Part shown: one piece after another, positions 1-6,596 of the stretch
Layout of the letters: each line of letters begins with the position of its first letter
How positions within the stretch are numbered: the first letter of the stretch is position 1
NCBI GenBank assembly: GCA_016202435.1
Contig: JACQOR010000008.1
Span: forward strand, 1 to 40,940
Length of the DNA: 40,940 bases
Origin: Chloroflexota bacterium
GTDB lineage: Bacteria; Chloroflexota; UBA6077; SHYK01
Direction: 5' to 3'
The notes under the pieces: generated by a model
Told to the model about the DNA's origin: nothing
The model's input: only the letters and a program-made list of their open reading frames with translations
Database searches by the model: none
Position numbers and translations under genes: made by a program

Positions 1-117
1 TCCCTCACCGCAGGAATGTCCTCCGAGTTGAGCGACGAGCCAAAACCTTCGCTCCTCCCCCAGCGGATCATCCCGAATGGCTATTGATCAGCACTCACCT
101 AGACATTGGTGCCGGAA

Positions 118-450
118 TGACCTGCCCCCGTTTCTTGGTCCATTCATAACTTGGATCCGGCCGGTTCGAATAGGGTCGCGGTGGGGGTGATTCGGACCTG
201 GGCGGCGAACTCGTCGGGTGTGAGGTAGCCCAGCGAGCTGTGGGGGCGAACTCGATTGTAGTCGAGCCGCCAGGCTTCGATGACCCGTCGGGCGTGGGCC
301 AGAGTAACGAACCAGTGCCGGTTCAGACACTCATCCCGGAACCTCCCATTGAAGCTTTCGATGGACGCGTTCTGGACCGGTTTGCCAGGATCGATGAACC
401 GCAGCTGGACCCCGTGCTCGTACGCCGCCCGCAGCAGCGCCACCCGTGTC
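118..450 (-). mobile_element. IS3-family insertion sequence, 3' remnant
   Basis: The left boundary TGACCTGCCCCCG at 118 is a typical IS3-type terminal inverted repeat. The transposase 3' end lies 26 bp inside it. The 5' part of the IS is missing: at about 444-450 the sequence switches directly into the tail of a phage-type gene that has a second copy at 16.4 kb. No matching right-hand terminal repeat is visible, so this is a one-ended remnant that can no longer move by itself. Confidence 0.75.
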
Positions 451-452
451 AC
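144..452 (-). pseudogene. IS3-family transposase (OrfB), C-terminal fragment
   Basis: This is the last ~100 residues of a DDE (rve-type) transposase. The block GKPVQNASIESFNGRFRDEC contains the catalytic Glu region. It is followed by the conserved RPHSSLGYLTPDEFA tail typical of IS3 and IS481 relatives. Full OrfB proteins are about 280 residues, so about two thirds, including the first two catalytic Asp, is missing. The GTG that opens the reading frame is only where the truncated frame begins and is not a real start. The gene is non-functional. The family assignment is firm; the IS3 subgroup is not resolved. Confidence 0.85.
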
Positions 453-598
453 TCGACATAACGAATCGAGATCGACTCATGGCAAAAATGAGCGCCCTCA
501 AATCCGCCACCGCTCTCGCCACGTCGCAGCCACCCGAGCACCCGCCCACCGCCGCCTCGATCCTGGCCACGGCCTTCATCCGCTGGCTCGAGTCCTAG
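444..598 (+). pseudogene. OB-fold-like phage protein, 3' fragment (copy of the gene at 16138)
   Basis: The frame reads about 50 residues through a segment (RVSLDITNRDRLMA, then MSALKSATAL, then FIRWLES) that is nearly identical to the C-terminus of the intact gene at 16138-16575. At DNA level 444-598 matches 16415-16575 apart from scattered substitutions and a 6-base indel. The upstream part was lost where the IS3 remnant joins. A start ATG at 480 would give a 39-residue peptide, but the high similarity to a longer gene argues that this is simply a truncated tail. It marks the left cargo region as part of an element related to the tRNA-Phe island. Confidence 0.75.
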
Positions 599-717
599 CC
601 AATGCAGAAGCGTCATTGCCGCGCCGGCGCTCCGCCAAGGGGAGCCAGACCAATGTCAACTTCACTTGCGAATGCGTAGAATCGGCACGCGAAGCCTTGC
701 TCGAATGGAGGGTGCCC

Positions 718-1233
718 TTGGCTGGTCAGCAGCGTGGCAAGGTCCTTACCTCCTTGGCTGGCGAATACCTGGTGGCAGGTCAGCTCTGCCTCCGCGGCTA
801 TGTGGCAAGCCTGACTTTGAGGAATTACCCAGGTGTCGACGTTTTTGCCCTGAACCCCAAAACGAACAAGCAGGTTGCCGTTCAGGTGAAGACCATCCGG
901 TCGTCCCTAAGCCAGGCGAAGGGGCAGCCGGCGGAGCCGCAAGGCTCCTACTTTCTCCCCGAAGTCGTGCCTGACCATCCTTTCGTATTCGTCGCCTTGC
1001 ACCCCAACATGGCGGTTGATTTCTATGTCGTCCCCGGAGAGCAAGTGCGGTCGCTTAGCGAGTGCGAGCGCCAGCAGTACCTAGAGGGCGCCAGGTCAAA
1101 GGGGAGGGTGCCAAACGACGTTCAACCGCGCATGCTGAATCTGAAGGCAATCGAGGTCTTTAAGGATCGTTGGGACAACCTGGGCCTGAGCGGAGGTGTC
1201 TCTTTTACTCCGGTCGCGCCATCCGCGGATTAG
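718..1233 (+). CDS. PD-(D/E)XK nuclease-like protein
   Basis: This is a protein of about 171 residues with the layout of a small restriction-endonuclease-like fold. It has Glu16 in an N-terminal helix (GEYLVAGQL), Asp41 in GVDVFAL, and a QVKT strand with Gln56 and Lys58, matching E...D...QxK active sites of Mrr/Holliday-resolvase-like nucleases. The open frame extends far upstream, but that part covers the OB-gene remnant out of frame. TTG718, preceded by GGAGG with a 5-base gap, is the best start; GTG712 is an alternative. It is followed 81 bp later by the HEPN-like gene on the same strand and is probably cotranscribed with it. The fold assignment comes from motifs only, and the substrate is unknown. 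A defence role is inferred from context. Confidence 0.55.
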   Translation: MAGQQRGKVLTSLAGEYLVAGQLCLRGYVASLTLRNYPGVDVFALNPKTNKQVAVQVKTIRSSLSQAKGQPAEPQGSYFLPEVVPDHPFVFVALHPNMAVDFYVVPGEQVRSLSECERQQYLEGARSKGRVPNDVQPRMLNLKAIEVFKDRWDNLGLSGGVSFTPVAPSAD

Positions 1234-1314
1234 CGGCTTTAGCGCCTTTAGCGAAGCCGCATGCCGAAAAGAACGTCGCTGATTTGACCCCTTGAATTAT
1301 CCGGAGCGTAGCCG

Positions 1315-3324
1315 TTGACGGAATCAAACTCGACGCACTCGCCCGAAATGACATGGGAGCAAAAGCGCTGGCTGCTGCGCTTCCCCTGGGACTGGTCCGA
1401 TGACTTCTGGGGAATAGCTCTGCTGCTCGTAGAGCAGTGGGAACATGGGCCACCACTCCTTTCGCACCCGGTCGACGCAATCGCTGCTTCCGCTCGGGAG
1501 TTCGAGGGGCTGGATGCCCAGGCCTGGCGGGAAGCCCCCGCGACCGGCCGCCAGTGGCCACTGGCTCTCGATAGCGAGACGGAGGCGCGCTTCTTGGCGC
1601 TGCTAGCCCACCTGATCGCTTTGGCAGCACCCGCGCCGGGGGTCGCGCCGCGATTGGCCGAAGGCGAATCCGCGGGAGCGTGGGCGGCCGTACAGAAGGA
1701 GGTCGATGCAGTAGCCGCTGTCCTGCGAGGCAACAAAGCCTGGGCGGACGCAATCGCGCCGAAAGGGCTCGACGCTCTCAATACGGCTACGCAGTGGGAG
1801 GTGCACCGGTATAACGGCGGCGAGAGCGAGGAAGACGCTGTCGAGTCCGGCCTCCAAACGTCGAAGATCGTAGCGCCGCACCTGAGGGCCAGCGGGGACC
1901 TCGCAGCAATCTCATGGTTGGAGGCGCTCTCGGTGGGCGGCGATGCGTCCGCCCGCGAATACTTCGCACAACGGTACCGCGAATCCCGTGCGGAATGGCG
2001 GAAGGGTTGGGAGCAGCTCGGCGACGAATACCTCACGGCCGCTACGCTAGCTCCATCCGCCGCTCTGTGCGTCGCTTCTGCCGATGCCTACGCCGCAGCC
2101 GAGGCCACGGTGCCCGAGCGCCTGCCATCCCTGGATAGCCTGCGCCCATTGTGCTCCACGGGTCCCGCCCCTCCAGAGCTGCATCTCAAGCTCGGTTCGC
2201 TCCTCCTCATGCGAGCTGGCCTCAACGCAGTGGATATGGACATGCGGAGCTGGTCGCAGGCCCAGGACGAGGATGGGTGCTGGGAGTGGGACACTGGCAA
2301 GGGTTTGAGTATCCAGGGGAACGGTTTCCTCCCGGAGTCCTATCCAATCTCAGATTCGGACTCTTACTCACGCCCGCAGAATCAGCTCTGGAAACTCCTC
2401 GCTGCGGCGGTCCTTGAAAGCCTCATTGGCGACTCCCTTCCAACCGAAATCAACGATGGGGCGCGGCCGGTCGCAGTCAAGGACATTCTTCAGAAACCTT
2501 CGGTCCTGATGGCCCTATCCGGACTGGATATCGTCCACGATTTTGGCGTGATCACCCGCTACGACTACCTGTTTGAGCCAGTCTCCGAGGACGACTACTC
2601 CGACACAGCGCGGGCGCTCCAAAGGCTGATGTCTGAGGTTCAAGAGCAGGGGCGGCTCATTAGGAGCCAAGCCGCCGAGAGCCACCAAGCGGAAATGACG
2701 GCGCTCGCAAGATTTGAGGATCTGTTTGCTGACGCCACGGAAGCCCTGCATCGCGTGGTCGAGGGACAAGTTCCTAGTCTGGCGGTGGCTGCAGCTCAAG
2801 CAGAAATCAAGAAAACCCTCGATTCAGTTTGGGAAAGACTGAGTCCCGAGGTGAGGAAGTACCTTGCCAACGGCCATGCTCTATACCGGGCCAATATTGA
2901 TGGGCCCGAGTCGTGGGACTGGGGGCTGGTGACCATTGAGTTCACCAAGGCTCTAGAAGCTGTCCTCAGAGTTGCTTTGAGTCAGTCCGTCGCCGTCACG
3001 AGCTGGCTGCAGCTAGACGAAGTCCAGAAGCGACGGCCGCGGCCTCAACTAGCGACGCTCGGAATTAGCGAGTTCGCGATGAGTCTCGAGTGGGCGACTC
3101 AGCAGCCATTTGCACCCGTCATGAAGGCCGCATTTGCGAAAGAGAAAGCGCAATGGCTATTTCAAACACTCCCCCGTCAGCTTTTCACTGTTTCTGGATA
3201 TCGCCGGCATGCCGCGCACGCGGGCGAACTCGTAAAGAAGTCCGAAGCGCTGAACGTTCAACGCGCTCTCCTCGGTCAGGGCGATGACCCAGGATTGATC
3301 GAGAGGCTCCTCGATCTTCTGTAG
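1315..3324 (+). CDS. Large protein with HEPN-like C-terminal domain
   Basis: The protein has 669 residues from TTG1315, with GGAG eight bases upstream; ATG1348 is an alternative start. Most of it is not recognisable: soluble, Ala/Glu/Trp-rich, no membrane segment or signal peptide. The C-terminal ~130 residues look like a HEPN helical domain. A helix with EFTKALEAVLRVAL lies near residue 543. Near the end is R630-R-H-A-A-H635, an Rx4H arrangement like the RNxxxH ribonuclease motif, followed by a charged helix. HEPN proteins commonly serve as RNases in abortive-infection and toxin systems. Its pairing with the upstream nuclease-like gene and its position at an element's cargo site suggest defence, but this is inference. 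A repeat-type helical N-terminal sensor is possible. Confidence 0.5.
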   Translation: MTESNSTHSPEMTWEQKRWLLRFPWDWSDDFWGIALLLVEQWEHGPPLLSHPVDAIAASAREFEGLDAQAWREAPATGRQWPLALDSETEARFLALLAHLIALAAPAPGVAPRLAEGESAGAWAAVQKEVDAVAAVLRGNKAWADAIAPKGLDALNTATQWEVHRYNGGESEEDAVESGLQTSKIVAPHLRASGDLAAISWLEALSVGGDASAREYFAQRYRESRAEWRKGWEQLGDEYLTAATLAPSAALCVASADAYAAAEATVPERLPSLDSLRPLCSTGPAPPELHLKLGSLLLMRAGLNAVDMDMRSWSQAQDEDGCWEWDTGKGLSIQGNGFLPESYPISDSDSYSRPQNQLWKLLAAAVLESLIGDSLPTEINDGARPVAVKDILQKPSVLMALSGLDIVHDFGVITRYDYLFEPVSEDDYSDTARALQRLMSEVQEQGRLIRSQAAESHQAEMTALARFEDLFADATEALHRVVEGQVPSLAVAAAQAEIKKTLDSVWERLSPEVRKYLANGHALYRANIDGPESWDWGLVTIEFTKALEAVLRVALSQSVAVTSWLQLDEVQKRRPRPQLATLGISEFAMSLEWATQQPFAPVMKAAFAKEKAQWLFQTLPRQLFTVSGYRRHAAHAGELVKKSEALNVQRALLGQGDDPGLIERLLDLL

Positions 3325-3357
3325 TCACGGTTCATTTCGGCCGTCCTCAAAGTCGCC

Positions 3358-3377
3358 TGCTACCATCTTGCTACCGC
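3358..3377. repeat. TGCTACC direct-repeat block, probable integrase arm sites
   Basis: TGCTACCATCTTGCTACCGC contains two TGCTACC direct repeats 11 bp apart. The identical 20-mer recurs at 19048-19067, just inside attR of the tRNA-Phe island, and a three-mismatch variant lies at 6571-6590 beside the integrase. Its position 33 bp after the HEPN gene marks the right end of a second, related element. Arm-site function is inferred. Confidence 0.6.
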
Positions 3378-3477
3378 GTCACTACGGAAGCAGAGGCAGT
3401 CTGTTCCGAGTGCTTCATGGCGGTGCTGATCCCGTGATTGCGTCGCAAAGAAAACATTGTGCGGCACACGCTGGCGT

Positions 3478-3598
3478 AGACTCCGCGCTCCTTGAGTGCG
3501 GTCACCATCTCTAAGAGGTTCTTGAGGGAGCGGCCGAGCCTATCGAGTTTCCAGACAACGAGAACATCCCCCGGCCGGACGAACCTGATGGTGGCTGC
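3478..3598 (-). pseudogene. Serine recombinase (resolvase/invertase) fragment
   Basis: About 40 residues of the resolvase catalytic domain are readable on the minus strand, covering GDVLVVWKLDRLGRSL, then a helix NLLEMVTALKERG. This segment carries the conserved DRLGRS motif of serine recombinases. The upstream part, including the nucleophilic Ser, is cut off by the end of the IS256-family element at 3599. The downstream part dissolves into unrelated sequence with a stop near 3376. It is a dead remnant of a resolvase or invertase from an older mobile element. No continuation is found on the far side of the IS. Confidence 0.7.
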
Positions 3599-3645
3599 GT
3601 CCCGTCAAGTGGTGGACTTTCGGCCACCGCGTGCTTTCGATTTGA

Positions 3646-5261
3646 CTAGGCCGCTGGCGCCTCCAGCGAGAGTTGTTCCAGCTCAGGCTGCTCCTCCCGC
3701 GGGAGGAGCAGCGCGCGCATCGACTCGGCGCTGACGTACGCCCGGCTGACCAGCCACTCGTCATTCTGCTCGGCGAGCACGGCTCCCAGGAGCCGGATCA
3801 CCGCGTCCTTGTTCGGGAAGATGCCCACCACCGCACTCCGTCGCTTCAACTCCTTGTTCAGGCGTTCGTACGGGTTCGTCGAGTAGATCTGCCGCCAGTG
3901 GGCCTGGGGGAAGTCGTAGAAGGTGAGCACCTCCTCCTCGGCGTCGGTGAGCAGCTTGGTGATCTGCGGGTACTGCCCGGCGAGGGTCCGGCAGACGGTC
4001 CGGAGCTGCTCCTGGGCCTGAGCTCGGCTGGTCTGCTGAAAGATCGTGCGCACGGCGGCTCCTATCATGGGCTGGGCGGATTTCGAGACGCGGGCCTCCA
4101 CATTCCGCAGGAAATGGACTTTATGCCGATGTCGGCATAAGAATCATTACGCCGACCTCCGGATTATGCCGACATGGCCGTCCCCCGGCGTTCAGACGGC
4201 CGCGTGGAGGTCGGCATAATCAGAGGCCTTCCAGGAAGGCAAGGAGACTGTCGGAGGGCCGGAATCGTCCGACCTTGGTCGCTGGCGGCGTTGCTCGGGC
4301 GAGAGCCCGCTTTGAGACTCAGGTCGGCGTGTGGTCCGGTCACCCGGACCCGCGCTGGGTTACCCATGTTCGCCTCCTTCCCCGGAAATCTCCGGAGGAG
4401 GAAGCGTCGGTTAGACGACTCGGATTATGCCGACCTTTTCAGGGTCAGCTGAGTTCGGACGGAGTAGCACATCGGCATAATCCGGAGGTCGGCGTAATGG
4501 ACTCGACACCGTTGCCAGGCGGCTCCGACGAATACCTGGGCAATCGCTTCTTTGAGCCCCCGGTGGGCATCGCTGATCACCAACTGGACGCCTCGGAGGC
4601 CACGCCCCACCAGTCCCTGGAGAAACTCCCGCCAGAGCACCAGGTCCTCGCTCATCCCGACGTCGAAGCCGAGCACCTCCCGCACCCCGTCAGCCCGGAG
4701 CCCGTAGGCGCCGACGACCGCCATCGAGACGACTCGGCCGCCCTCGCGCACGTGCTCGTACCGCGCGTCCATCCACACGTACGGAAAGTCCGCGTCCAGC
4801 CGTCGTTCCCGAAACGCCTGTACCTGCTCATCGAGTGAAGCGCAGAGCCGACTCACCTCACTCTTGCTCATGCCGGCGATCCCCAGCGACTGGACGAGGG
4901 CCTCGACCTTCCGAGTGCTCACTCCTTTGGCGTACGCCTCAGCGACCACCGCTACCAGCGCCTGCTCCGAGCGTTTCCGGGGCTCCAGCCAGCTCGGGAA
5001 ATAGCTTCCGGTCCGCAGCTTCGGAATCTCCAGCTCGAGGGTGCCGACCCGGGTGTCCCAGCGTCTGGTCCGATGTCCATTCCGGCGTCCGGTCCGCTCA
5101 TCCGTCCGCTCATAGGGTGCGGCGCCGACGATCGCCGTCACCTCGGCCTCCATCAGCTCTTGGACGAACCAATGCACCGCATCCCGAAGAAAGTCCCCGT
5201 TCTCTCCACCCTCCCCCTTGCGAAGAACGTCCAGGAGGGTCATGCTTTCGTCAGCGGCCAC
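3646..5261 (-). pseudogene. IS256-family (Mutator-type) transposase, split by an insertion
   Basis: The 5' half (5261-4504) encodes the N-terminal region and start of the DDE domain, including YVWMDARYEHVREGG and GVQLVISDAHRGLKEAI with the second catalytic Asp, up to WQRCRVH. The 3' half (4120-3646) resumes with FLRNVEARVSK and runs through IYSTNPYERLNKELKRR, which carries the catalytic Glu. Removing the inserted element plus one copy of its 7-bp target repeat (383 bases in all) restores one reading frame of 411 codons, a normal IS256 length. The interruption is therefore clean and recent. As it stands the gene cannot make an active transposase. Confidence 0.9.
4121..4496. mobile_element. Non-autonomous palindromic (MITE-like) element
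   Basis: The insert is flanked by the repeated heptamer ATGGACT (4114-4120 and 4497-4503), which lies within the IS256 transposase codons. Inside are several TTATGCCGA/TCGGCATAA motifs, including a perfect palindrome at 4121-4140. A 27-bp exact inverted repeat pairs 4146-4172 with 4472-4498 and overlaps the right target repeat by two bases. No protein-coding frame of credible quality is present, so it must be moved by an enzyme encoded elsewhere. The exact termini are uncertain because the long inverted repeat starts 25 bp inside the left edge. Confidence 0.75.
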
Positions 5262-5415
5262 CGCGTGCTCCTTTCCGAGTTGGCTTTGGAATCACCACTT
5301 GGAAAGCACGCGGTGGCTCGTCTGTCAAGTCACCGATTTGACACCACTCGGCGGGACTCTACCATCTGATGCTCCGCAGGTTGGAGATTTCAACGGAGCT
5401 GATCACCCGGTGGGC

Positions 5416-5628
5416 CTACGCCGAAGCGGCTTTACGAAATTCGCTGGGGTGTAGCGACAGGTACTCGCGGACTTCGAGGTTCATGCGGTCGATCTCGGCC
5501 AGGAAGCCCTCAGAGCTAAGGCGATAGTTGGTGAGATTGGTTTCCGTCTGCCTCAGCTTCTCCAAGACGTTCTGAAGCTGAGCAATGCGCTCTAGGGTGA
5601 CCCGTAGCTCTTCGTCATTCCTGATCAC
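5416..5628 (-). CDS. Small helical partner protein (toxin-antitoxin-like)
   Basis: The protein has 70 residues and is almost entirely helical and charged (MIRNDEELRVTLERIAQLQN...), with a predicted coiled-coil stretch over residues 8-35. It starts four bases inside the end of the upstream nucleotidyltransferase gene (ATGA overlap), a sign of translational coupling. Small acidic helical proteins of this sort are often found beside stand-alone nucleotidyltransferases of the toxin-antitoxin type. No DNA-binding motif is seen. The function is inferred from its neighbour; it could equally be an uncharacterised accessory subunit. Confidence 0.6.
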   Translation of the reverse strand: MIRNDEELRVTLERIAQLQNVLEKLRQTETNLTNYRLSSEGFLAEIDRMNLEVREYLSLHPSEFRKAASA

Positions 5629-6071
5629 TGGTCAACCACCTCCACAATCCCGCGGTGTCCGCCGTCGCGTTTGATTTGCCACTGCTCGATCATCGCATGT
5701 TCTCCGCCGAGGGCGGCCAACTGTCGGATCCAGAAGACGCTGGCTCCGAAGTATGCCTGAGCCAGGGCGTGACTAAACAGGATGGCCTGCTCTCCGCCCA
5801 ACTGCTCGGCATCGAAGGTATCGTCCATTACCAGGAATACGTCGAGGTCGTTCGGGGCCAGGTTCGCGGTCACAAACGATCCAAAGACGATGAACCGCGC
5901 CAGATGTTCGGTGTCGCGAGCGAGCTTAAGAATGCGGCGGAGACGCCGGGCCACGACTTCGCGCTGGAGTGAGCCATGACCGAGACGTTCCAAGGCCGCG
6001 GTCAGGGTCGCTTCGTGGATTCCAAGCGGAAAGTCGCCAGCGTCGTTAAATGGTGGAAGAGCGTCCATCAC
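5625..6071 (-). CDS. Nucleotidyltransferase-domain protein (DUF6932-like)
   Basis: The protein has 148 residues. The core nucleotidyltransferase signature is GSFVTANLAP followed by NDLDVFLVM: a Gly-Ser turn and a DxD-type metal-binding pair near residues 78-80, on a beta strand. The N-terminal 40 residues resemble the short LxxLGxGSxxR lead-in seen in DUF6932-type proteins. The C-terminal half lacks a recognisable second substrate domain. Minimal nucleotidyltransferases of this size commonly transfer AMP or other nucleotides to proteins or tRNA in two-gene toxin-antitoxin modules, consistent with the overlapping 70-residue downstream gene. The substrate cannot be told from sequence. Confidence 0.7.
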   Translation of the reverse strand: MMDALPPFNDAGDFPLGIHEATLTAALERLGHGSLQREVVARRLRRILKLARDTEHLARFIVFGSFVTANLAPNDLDVFLVMDDTFDAEQLGGEQAILFSHALAQAYFGASVFWIRQLAALGGEHAMIEQWQIKRDGGHRGIVEVVDQ

Positions 6072-6187
6072 CTGGCAGTATGGACGGGAGAGCCATCACG
6101 ACAAAAGCGGCCGATTCCATGATGCCGGCCGGCGATAACCGGCCAGTGTCCGCCTACCCCGTTCTACTGGACGCTCATCAGTCGCAG

Positions 6188-6207
6188 TTGTGGGTAATTG
6201 TGGGTAA
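6188..6207. repeat. Tandem TTGTGGGTAA repeat, possible recombinase arm sites
   Basis: Two immediately adjacent copies of TTGTGGGTAA occur here. They sit about 140 bp left of a tRNA-like 3' fragment, the same geometry seen at the right end of the tRNA-Phe island (TGCTACC repeats about 110 bp before attR). They may be arm-type sites of a different, now lost integrase. The role is inferred. Confidence 0.35.
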
Positions 6208-6344
6208 TTTCCCCCGTGGAGGCCATGGAAGTGGCGCGAGCCGTTGGCGGCGATGGACGGCCTGGAGGCATCTTCGTGCCTGAGTCGGGTAGAATCTAGG
6301 GCTCTGTGGACGCCGGGAAACGGCCTGCACGGGCCCTCCCGGAA

Positions 6345-6388
6345 TCGACACCCGGAAGGTCACAGGTTCGAGCCCTGTTTCGCCCACC
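6345..6388 (+). pseudogene. tRNA 3'-half fragment (tRNA-Val-like), probable old attR
   Basis: From GACACCCGGAAGGTC the sequence reads like the anticodon-stem 3' side, variable loop, T arm (ACAGG, TTCGAGC, CCTGT) and acceptor strand TTCGCCC-A-CC of a tRNA. The GACAC start resembles tRNA-Val(GAC). No matching 5' half (GGGCGAA...) lies upstream. A lone 3' half is what integration into a tRNA gene leaves at the distal end of an element. The rest of 6072-6426 shows no gene. Confidence 0.5.
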
Positions 6389-6426
6389 GCCCGGCGGCGG
6401 TACCAGCCGCCAGCGCCCCTGACCTG

Positions 6427-6502
6427 GCCGAGGTAGCTCAGTCGGTAGAGCACGCGACTGAAAATCGCGGTGTCGGCGGTTCGATCCCGCCCCTCGGCAC
6501 CA
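6427..6502 (+). tRNA. tRNA-Phe (GAA)
   Basis: A full cloverleaf is present. The acceptor GCCGAGG pairs with CCTCGGC (6492-6498), the D arm is AGCTCAGTCGGTAGAGC, and the anticodon loop ACTGAAAAT has GAA after U33. The T arm is GGCGG/CCGCC with TTCGATC. CCA is encoded (6500-6502). It is the integration target of the adjacent element: the 3' 49 bases are repeated at 19179-19227. Integration leaves this copy intact, so the tRNA should still be functional. Confidence 0.95.
6453..6501. repeat. attL, 3' half of tRNA-Phe
   Basis: A 49-bp direct repeat, starting CGCGACTGAAAATCGCGG and ending CTCGGCACC, matches 19179-19227 with a single difference (C6490 versus G19216). It runs from the anticodon stem to the end of the acceptor, a classic attachment-site segment. 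Confidence 0.9.
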
Positions 6503-6570
6503 TCAGACCTCCCCATACACCCCTCAGATCCGCTCACAACTGAGCACCACTCTGAGGGGTGTCGCGTGTC

Positions 6571-6590
6571 TGCTACCGCTTTGCTACCGC
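6571..6590. repeat. TGCTACC direct-repeat block (integrase side)
   Basis: TGCTACCGCTTTGCTACCGC lies just after the integrase stop codon and 69 bp inside attL. The same pair of TGCTACC units with the same 11-bp period occurs near attR (19048) and at 3358. The symmetry about the element ends suggests integrase or accessory-factor arm binding sites. Confidence 0.55.
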
Positions 6591-6596
6591 CCGTAA

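Larger units (their letters stand above)
3599..5357 (-). mobile_element. IS256-family insertion sequence, interrupted
   Basis: Both ends carry related inverted repeats. The outer part is GTCCCGTCAAGTGGTG on the left and GTCCCGCCGAGTGGTG on the right. An inner shared block, CCACCGCGTGCTTTC, lies at 3629-3643 and again in inverted orientation near 5284-5312. The transposase fills the interior on the minus strand. A 376-bp foreign element sits inside the transposase gene. No target-site duplication flanks the IS (left flank ends GGTGGCTGC, right flank begins TCTACCATC), which suggests that the neighbouring sequence was rearranged after insertion. Confidence 0.75.

Noticed and set aside
280-717. 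N-terminal extension of the nuclease-like ORF
   Set aside because: This part runs through the IS3 remnant and the OB-gene tail in a different frame, with biased Arg/His composition. The real gene starts at about 712-718.
1205-2036. Minus-strand ORFs opposite the HEPN-like gene
   Set aside because: Arg/Ser/Pro-rich shadow frames typical of high-GC coding strands, with no domain signal.
4275-4838. Plus-strand ORF across the IS256/MITE region
   Set aside because: It is antisense to the transposase and crosses the insertion; it matches no family pattern.
3358-6590. CRISPR array
   Set aside because: The short TGCTACC and TTGTGGGTAA repeats occur only in pairs, with no regular spacer-repeat series and no cas genes.
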